Origin: Tachypleus tridentatus
Lineage: Eukaryota; Arthropoda; Merostomata; Xiphosura; Limulidae
Reading direction: 5' to 3'
Assembly: GCF_004210375.1 (NCBI RefSeq)
Contig: NC_134837.1
Span: 155,165,310-155,229,309 of the forward strand
DNA: 64,000 nt
This document shows, piece by piece, positions 56,542-64,000 of this stretch. Position 1 is the stretch's first letter. Each line of letters begins with the position of its first letter. Below the pieces are notes generated by a model. That model was not told the origin of the DNA and made no database searches. It worked only from the letters and a program-made list of their open reading frames with translations. The position numbers were made by a program, and so were the translations under genes.

Positions 56542-59500
56542 TTAAGTGAGATTAAAAAGATTAATGGCCATTAAAAAACTAAAAACTTTATCAAGGTGGA
56601 CAGTGTCTAATGTTACAGATAAACCCTGGGAAAAAACATGTTTAAAATAGTGCTGTCGTTGAGAATCGTAACGATGGCAAGAAAGTAAAATGTGGCTTAT
56701 AGTGATTTGAGTGTTACACAAACTACACACTGGTGTATCAGTTCCAGATAAAAGAAAACGATGAGTTAAAAAACTGTGACCAATGCGTAGTCTAGTTAGA
56801 ACAACTTCCTCCTTCCGAACCTTACGGAAGCTAGATGGCCAAAGCCCAATAAAGGGTTTTATGTGAAAAAAGCTTGTTGTCGCGTTGCTCACTCCAAGTG
56901 GACTGCCAGCTGGCACGGAGCCGAGCCTTGAATACAAGACCATAGTCCATGTACGGAATAGGCACAGTGGTGATAGTGCCAGAGCAGATAGATTTAGCTG
57001 TCGTGTCTGCAAGCTCGTTCCCGCGAATACCAACATGGCCTGGTATCCAGAAAAACTGGATAGAAGTAGCAGTTAATGAGAAATGGGCCAGTCGGTTTTG
57101 AATATCAGCGAGAACAGGGTGTGAACCAACGTGTAGCGATTCCAGGACCAGAAGAGAACTAAGCAAGTCAGTATAAATAGTGCAGTTGGAGTACTGCTCA
57201 GCTTCAGTATGATCCAGGGCAAGAGATATGGCATACAGTTCATCAGTGAACACAGAAGCTGTAGAGGGGATTCTGCGCGCAATCACCGAACTGCAGCAAA
57301 CCATAGTAGAGCCCACTGAATTACCTGATTTGGAACCATCTGTATAAATGGGAATGGAATGATCGTTTGAAAGATGTTCATTAAATAAAAGACGGCACTT
57401 CCAATCTGGATTATCTGCCTTTTTCAGATGACTGAAAGAAAGGTCACATTTGGGGGCTGTAATAAGCCATGGTGGGATGGGCTGACCTGTGGAATCTGCA
57501 ATGTTATCCAAGGACAGACCCAATTCATCCAATTGCACCTGGATGCGAAGGCCAAACGGAGCAATGGCAGATCGTCTGTTCGGAAAAAGTATGGCCCGCT
57601 GAGGAAGGAAAACACATCCCCAGGTGGAATGCTTTGGTAAGGAATGAAGTTTCGAAGAATATAGTAAAGATAGTTGCAAATGGCAAAGGTGCAGAGAAGG
57701 TTCATGAGATTCAACGTACAAACTTTGAACTGGAGAGGTGTGAAAAGCCCCAGTGCAGAGTCGAAGTCCTTGGTGATGAATGGGGTCCAGCATCTTTAAG
57801 GCCGAGGGTCTGGCAGAGCCATAGACCATTGATCCATTGTCGAGTTAGGATCGAATAAGACCACGATATACCTTTAACATAGAACATCGATTTGCTCCCC
57901 AACTGGTAGCAGAGAGGACACGGAGGATGTTCAGTGCTCTTGAGCATTTGACCCGAAGCTGCTTTAAGTGTGGTATAAAGGTCAGCTTACGGTGAAAGAT
58001 AAGCCCCAAGAACTTGGTCTCAGGGACCACTGGCAGCAAAACTTCACCGATATGAAGTTCAGGATCAGGGTGAATACCCCGTTGGCAGCAAAACTGCATG
58101 CAAACGATTTTAGAGAGAGAGAGAAAAATTAAAGCCGTTCGCCTTAGTCCACTTCAGTACACGATTGAGGGCAGTTTGTAGTTGCTGCTCAATATATCTC
58201 ATGTTCGACAACTGACATGAGATGTGAAAGTCGTCGACATACAGCCCATTCGCAATAGTGAGAGGGAGTTGTTCAGTGATGGCATTTATCTTTATACTGA
58301 AAAGTGTGACACTCAAAACACAGCCCCGAGGGACTCCAAGTTCCTGTACAAAAGAACGGGAAAGTGTCGAACCCACACAAACTTGGAATCTCCTGTCCAT
58401 TAAAAATTTTTTACTAAACATGGGTAAATGGCCATGTAACCCATATGTATGGAGGTCTCGCAAAATGCCATACCTCCATGTTGTGTCATAAGCCTTCTCA
58501 ATGTCAAAGAATATTGATACAAGATGTTGGCGTTTGAGAAAGGCTTCTCTGATGGATGTTTCAAGTCGAATTAGGTGGTCTGTGGTGGAGTGCTGTCGTC
58601 GGAACCCACACTGGGTGGGCGAGAGGAGGTGGTTTGATTCGACGAACCAAACAAGACGATCACTAACCATCCTCTCTAAAGTCTTACAGAGACAGCTCGT
58701 CAAAGCAATTGGACGGTAGTTTGAAGGAATCTTGGGATCTTTTCCTGGCTTAGAGAAAGGTAAAATAATAGCCTGGTGCCAGGCATCAGAAAAAACATTC
58801 TCCTGCCAAGACAATTAGAAGGACATCAAGAGAAGCAGGAGATAGATGGTGCAGCATGTCATAGTGTACATCATCAGGTCCAACAGATATACTGCCAGAC
58901 CGCTGAAGGGCCATTTTCAGTTCCACCAGTGTAAAGGGACAATTATAGTCAAAGAGACAGTCAGTTCGATAGGAAAGAGGTGAACGCTCTGCCCGAGTCT
59001 TGATGGCCAAGAAGCGAAAGCTTTCACCTGGAGTATCAGTGATGCTCCAGACATCAGCCACCTCCTGACCATCAGAGAGTAAGATCGAGAGGGGGGGGGC
59101 AGAATTGTAGTGCCCACTGACCTTTCGAATCCTGTCCCATATGACCTTGGAATTGGTGGCAGAAGATATGCTAGTTGTGAACTTAATCCAAGATTCCTTC
59201 TGGCTTTGACGTCTTACCCACCTAGCATGTGCACGGGCCCGTTGGAATGCAACGCGGTTTGAAAGTGTGGGATATCTACGAAAAGTATCCCAGGCCCGTT
59301 TTTGAGCTTTCCGTGCTAAGTGGCAAGCAGGATTCCACCACGGACGAGTATATCGTGGAAAACGTGTCGAGGTTTTATGAATACATTGAGCAGCTGCTTG
59401 TATAATACAGCCAGTTGCCACTGCCACACAGTCGTCTATTGATGGCTGATTCACGATGGCAGGATCAAGTTCTGCGAGAGCAGTGAAAGTGGACCAGTCT

Positions 59501-60201
59501 GCCTGATCCAACTTCCACCGGGGCACGCGGGTAGGGTGGCATTGACCACGGCCATTCTCTCTCAAAAGTATAGGAAAATGATCACTGCCTAGTGGATTAC
59601 TGTCAACCCTCCATGAAAAATGGGAGAATAATGAAAGGGAGCAAACTGAGAGATCAATAGCGGTAAAGGACTGACTAGGTGCATGAAAATAAGTGAAAGA
59701 ACCAGTATTGAAAAGAGAAAGATTGTGATCAGAGAGCATACGCTCTACAGAGCGACCCCCCCCATCAATAACAGCACTTCCCCAGAGGGGATGATGTCCA
59801 TTAAAGTCCCCCAGGAGTAGAATGGGAGACAGCAACTGTTCAACGAGAGCAGCAAGGTCTGATTAATCATATGTCTCATTAGGGGACAGGTAGAGAAAAC
59901 AAACAGTGATGGTATGACCCAAGGAAACACGGATGGCGACGGCCTCCAAGGGTGTGTTGAGTGACAAAGACAGGGTGGGAACATGCTGATCAACCAATAG
60001 TGCCACCCCTCCATGTACTCGTCCATCACATAGCCTGTCATTTCTGTGCAGAGAATACTGCCGAATGGTGACTGTATCAGCAGGTTTTAGAAATGTTTCT
60101 TGTAAGGAAAGACATACAGGATGGTAGGAAGCAATCAATGTTTTGATATCATCCAGATTAGAATGTAAACCTCGACAGTTCCATTGTGTTAAGGTGGCCA
60201 T
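56542..60201 (-). pseudogene. LINE ORF2: endonuclease, reverse transcriptase, RNase H
   Basis: The ATG at 60201 starts MATLTQWNCRGLHSNLDDIK, an apurinic-type endonuclease with LQETFLK, LLGDFNGHHPLWG and SDHFPIL. RT has YRPIALTSCLCKTLERM, FFDIEKAYDTTW (first Asp) and YVDDFHIS (catalytic pair). RNase H has IYTDGSKSG, DELYAISLAL, TIYTDLL and WIPGHVGIRGNELADTTA, so all four acidic positions are kept. The C-terminus has CSLCNTQITISHILLSC. Lesions seen are stops at 59865 (after ETYD) and near 57845, an approximately 11-base deletion near 58800, a CT-run shift near 58105 and a frameshift near 56860. In life it nicks target DNA and primes reverse transcription there. Confidence 0.92.
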
Positions 60202-60203
60202 TT

Positions 60204-61444
60204 TTAATGACGGGTAGGCGAAGTGGCTGGAGAACCCTTCTGTTTACGACCACGTCTTTTTTCCTTACTGTCCTTAGTCGGAGGAGGTCTATCAACCTCC
60301 ATGGATCCTGCCCTGGGTCGATTAGGCAGGTCTTTGTTATTGGAAGGGGATTCCAGTGACTGAGGATGCGAACGAATGATTGTTTTGCCTCTTGGGGTTG
60401 GAGAAAAAGATGTATTAGAAGAAATGCCTGTATTTAAAACTGAAGGATGTGGATCTTGAGATTTGTCGGAATGTATGGGAGCAACAGAGATGGGTGTGGA
60501 AGTCGATTCAACCTTTTTAACCATGGAGGTCAAAAGGCTTTTCATTTGTTTTGAAAACGATTCTCTTGGAGGCACAGAGAGATCTGTCTGCACTCCCACT
60601 GTAGTTGTGGAACGAAGTGCAGCAGCATATGTCCGAGATGTAGTGGCGGGCAGCAATTTCCGAGCCTCAGGATAACTAATGTTATGAGTCGTTTTCAAAC
60701 ACTGCACCTCTTTTTCCTCCAACCATTTTGGGCAAGAATGAAAGTAGGAATGGTGAGAACCATTGCAGTTGATGCAATGTGGGTCCATGTCACACTCTTA
60801 AGCATCGTGGTCCTTGCCACCACAACGAGCACATGTCAGGGAACCACGACATGATGTCTTTGAGTGGCCGAATCTCTGACATTGGAAACATTGGAGAGGG
60901 TTCGGAATGTATGGCCGTACCCTGCAAATTAGATAACCTGCCTTGATGGTGGCAGGTGCACGTGATGATGTAAATGTCAAAACGGGGGTATTTGTTGGCA
61001 GTGTAACTCCATCTTTGCGAGTGGAAATGCGCCTCACTGCAGAAACTCCTTGAGTGGAGAGACCAGCAAGAATCTCTGACTTGGGGACGTTCTTCAAATC
61101 CCTCTCAACAATAACTCCTCGTGATGAATTCAAGGTAGCATGAGGGGTAACCTCAATAGGTATATCCCCAATTGCTGTTGAATTCAAGAGGAGTTCACTG
61201 TGGTGGGTTGTGGATGTTTCAACTAATATGTCTCCAGATCGAAGCTTCTTTATTGACCCTCTAATCCCTTCTGAATAAAAAAGGGGGAAATTGCCCTAAA
61301 GGTTTTTCTGAAAGAGAATATAAGAAAATGAGGTACGTGTGTTACAGATGTTGAAGATTGCTGCTCAGAGTCTTCAAGACGTGGTCGCTTACCTATTGAC
61401 TGTTTTTTCACTATTTTATTTAAATTTTTTGAAGGAGGATCCAT
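60204..61444 (-). pseudogene. LINE ORF1, Gag-like protein with CCHC knuckles
   Basis: The ATG at 61444 gives MDPPSKNLNKIVKKQ and a basic, Ser-rich N-terminus. A small deletion near 61250 shifts the frame. Copy 2 keeps residues missing here. Then come PIEVTPHATLNSSRG and the RNA-binding region with knuckle 1 (CFQCQRFGHSKTSC, about 60890) and knuckle 2 (CARCGGKDHDA, stop, EC). A third variant is CINCNGSHHSYFHSC at about 60775. The stop at 60800-60798 falls inside knuckle 2. The C-terminus is basic (KRRGRKQKGSPATS). It would coat the LINE RNA. ORF2 starts two bases after its stop codon. Confidence 0.85.
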
Positions 61445-61896
61445 AGGAAAAAAGAAAAATTTCGGTACCCACTGACTCCACCCACCATGGAGCCCTATGA
61501 GGGGACACACTACAATGTCAAGCAAGGACAATGCAGGAACGCCAGGGTTTCGTGAGCACTATACCCAAACACCAGCATCAGGTACAATGTCCACAACACC
61601 CGATGAGAACTTCCAACACTGGTACTTGGGTGACTCTAGCCCAAGTGGACTAGCCGATTGACCCAAGGGGGGCCACCCAAAGGCCGCCCGTCTACAGGAA
61701 TTCAAGGCCAAAGTGGTGTGTTAGGGTTGGACCCCTCAACCACCAGGATCCTCTTTTCCGCTTCACGGGTCGCCACGCACGACAAACACATGGGTGGATG
61801 TTTAGATCCCAGAGAAGGTTTCCAGACAGAACAGAATCTTCCCTGAGAGGTCCCCTCACCACATACAGGAATCCACACCGAGGGAAGTATAGTTTT

Positions 61897-64000
61897 ACGC
61901 ACCATCAGTTTGCAATCAGTGATACTAAATTTTCTGAACAAACCGAAGTTCCGAGGATAATTATGAATGAATAATACTTGTATACGAGTTAATATTGTTT
62001 AAATTTGGAAATTGTTACGTGAGACTGATCCAGGTTAATTATAATTAATCATCAGCATTCAAAAATCACTTTAACGGATAAATATGTCATTTTTTTTTAA
62101 ATTCACTTTACGTTGTTGTTGCTGTTTGTCGCTAGTTAATTGAGAACCCTGATTTTGGGCGATACTCTTCACAACTATTTTCGTTGGCAATACAGCAAAT
62201 AACGACAACACGAAGAAAAGAGTATATTAAACAAACATGAGCCACAATTTCCAGTCTTCAATGAGGTAAAAAGAGGCAAGGGCTAAGAGTAACAGTTTAC
62301 AAGAAATGAATAAGTACAAAGGGAATCCTCAGTAGCTGCGGTTGTAGTTAGATCTCAAATCGGACAAGAGATGGAGCTGTAAGCTAAAGGTTTGTACTTG
62401 ATAAAAATTCAGTCATTCTTTGAGCAACTATGCCTTGGCTAGAAATGTAATTTTATTAATCAATTGATGTAAATATAACAGCAAAGTTAAAGCTCATTCG
62501 TGAAACAAAAATTGTCAAGTACCTAATATACAAAATGATGAGCTTTGTGTCCGATGAAATAACTGATGGTGTGAAAACACTAACGTGTTTTGCATATGTG
62601 AAGCAAAAGGTGTTGTGTGTTAGACTGGACAGGAAACGTAAATTTGCAAGCATTTTTGTTAGTGATATTTGTCCTAGTCGGAGAAGATACAAACAATGCG
62701 AGTTTGAGGAAGTGAAATAATGATTTTTGCATTATTTAAGGTGTTCAAGCTGATCCTAAGTGCCTTAACACCATGCAAGTATGTGACATAAGTACATCCT
62801 GCAAGGGAAGATGGGGCAGTTCGGAGGGTCTTTGTGTAAATGCAAAACAACAATATATTTTACAAGGAAGATAGTTGTTTGGAAAAGATATGTACATGAA
62901 TATATATGAAGACATAATTTGTGGAACAGTACCATATATGTTTTCAAAAACATTGCTTCAAAACAAGAATGTGTGTTATAGTTGGTATTAAAATAACACA
63001 GTGAAAGGAGTAAGAAACTGTCTCCACTTTAGAATGTTTGTACTTTCTTTACTCATGGTTGTGTTAACCGTGTACTTAAAAGTATTAGGTGTTAGACATA
63101 AGAATTTGATCACTCATAAATAAAAAAAAATGCAAATCTCTGGTATAAATTCAGGATAAGCTATTTATACATTTTGGAGAAAAAGTAGAGGAGGCAAAAA
63201 GGTCTTAGTAAATAAAATTAATTTTATGTTAACCAAGAATAAGCAAACTGATCTATATAAAAATAAAATGTACAAAGAATAAATTTGAAACTTATAAAGC
63301 TACATTAAGCATCTTTCAATTAAATCCTAATGTATTCTGAAAATTGTACAGCATGTTCCAACTTAATTTTTGAAGTTGTTTCTAGTATATCCATTTTAAT
63401 TTTGATATAGTAGTTATGATTGGTAACCACTTAATGCCTAGCTCATTTAAAACACCAAACTATGTAATAACGTTGGTAATTAAAATTTAAACTTTAGCGA
63501 TTTAAAACATTAGACCCGTTTTCTTTGTAATGCAAAAGTGGCTGGAACTGGAGTGGTTGAAATGTTGGGCTGGGGATCTAAGGTTCCAGAGTCAGAGACG
63601 TAGGGTTGCAGAACATACTTAGTAAGAGCGAGTTGTTTCTCCAAAATATGCGGATATTAAATAAATGAAACTTAAAACGCAAGTATTCACAACTGAAAAG
63701 AAAAAATGCAAAATGAACCCTTTAGATTTCTTATAATGATGGGGTAGCTGTTCGACCACTGCAACAACCCCCTTTACAGAGGTATTTCTAAGATATTTTA
63801 TTTTGTGACAGAGAATTAGATTAGGGAAAAGATCTAAAAATCAACACTTTAATGTCAGTGGGAACCATAATATAGAGAATTTAAAAATTTTAAACTATCT
63901 CAGATTGGAGATCTTGGGGAGGGGTAGATCTCTCCAAGGAAAACTGGCCCCATTCCATTCAAATGAATAAGCAACTTGTGGTGGTGGATGTTACTGACTG
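61897..64000. other. No gene seen
   Basis: AT-rich DNA with short open frames (for example 62535-62720) and no family resemblance. A weak tRNA-like stretch near 63540-63600 is too degraded to call. Confidence 0.4.

Larger units (their letters stand above)
55937..61885 (-). mobile_element. LINE copy 3, full length (5.95 kb), I-type with RNase H, 11-bp TSD
   Basis: AGTATAGTTTT flanks both ends (55926-55936 and 61886-61896). The 5' end is CCCTCGGTGTGGATTC and the 3' tail is a short (AATC)n repeat. In order it carries a GC-richer 5' UTR (about 440 bp), ORF1 with zinc knuckles, and ORF2 with endonuclease, RT, RNase H and a C-terminal zinc motif. A 600-bp 3' UTR with an internal duplication follows. 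RNase H plus a Gag-like ORF1 points to the I superfamily rather than Jockey proper. Several stops and frameshifts show it is no longer active. Confidence 0.93.

Noticed and set aside
57469..57858. 129-codon plus-strand frame, and similar plus-strand frames at 58258, 58501 and 60463
   Set aside because: These mirror the LINE ORFs on the minus strand, which carry the real motifs.
63530..63640. tRNA-like stretch with a GGTTCCAGAGTC B-box-like motif
   Set aside because: The match is weak, there is no pairing stem, and no recognisable SINE body follows.
1..64000. CRISPR arrays, operons, bacterial promoters, rRNA genes
   Set aside because: The window is clearly animal nuclear DNA with spliced exons and SINEs. 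No regularly spaced short repeats or rRNA motifs were seen.

Overview
This window is animal nuclear DNA, very AT-rich, and made almost entirely of introns, intergenic DNA and dead transposable elements. It holds one recognisable host gene. That gene is a glycogenin on the minus strand, in six coding exons from 50517 down to 32528, with consensus splice sites and consistent phases. The small families of tRNA-derived SINEs, the I-type LINE with RNase H, and the mariner, hAT and Tc1 relics fit an arthropod-like invertebrate. The main SINE resembles repeats I associate with horseshoe crabs (Chelicerata), but that is recall and I cannot test it here.

Layout. 1-4.5 kb: a hAT (ZBED5/SCAND3-like) transposon relic with two SINEs inside it. 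4.8-6.3 kb: a Tc1 transposase fragment, a complete 407-bp mariner-type MITE and a SINE. 6.3-10.7 kb: no gene seen. 10.7-15.2 kb: a Ty3/Gypsy LTR retrotransposon on the minus strand, whose integrase zinc-binding region follows protease directly (the Gmr1-like order). It carries SINEs in an LTR and in the interior. 15.3-26.8 kb: a dense nest of SINEs with two damaged copies of one LINE and an RT fragment of another. 26.8-32.5 kb: no gene and no recognisable element, possibly glycogenin 3' flank or UTR. 32.5-50.5 kb: glycogenin, with a TTAA-flanked MITE, an internally deleted mariner and two SINEs in its introns. 50.5-55 kb: upstream DNA, a 158-bp near-perfect hairpin and a CR1/L2-like RT relic. 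55.9-61.9 kb: a structurally complete but mutated 5.95-kb LINE with an 11-bp target-site duplication. 61.9-64 kb: nothing recognised.

How the parts relate. Three different tRNA-headed SINE families (called SINE1, SINE2 and SINE3 here) end in the same short 3' module as the 5.95-kb LINE (GCGCAGATAGCC, a short variable spacer, then GCTTTGTGC). This suggests the LINE supplied the reverse transcriptase that moved all three. Many insertions are bracketed by readable target-site duplications, so their order can be reconstructed. The glycogenin exons appear intact. I do not see a wholly new biological system. The strongest points are the LINE/SINE tail sharing, the odd gene order of the Gypsy element, two well-delimited MITEs, the hairpin element, and the complete glycogenin exon structure.
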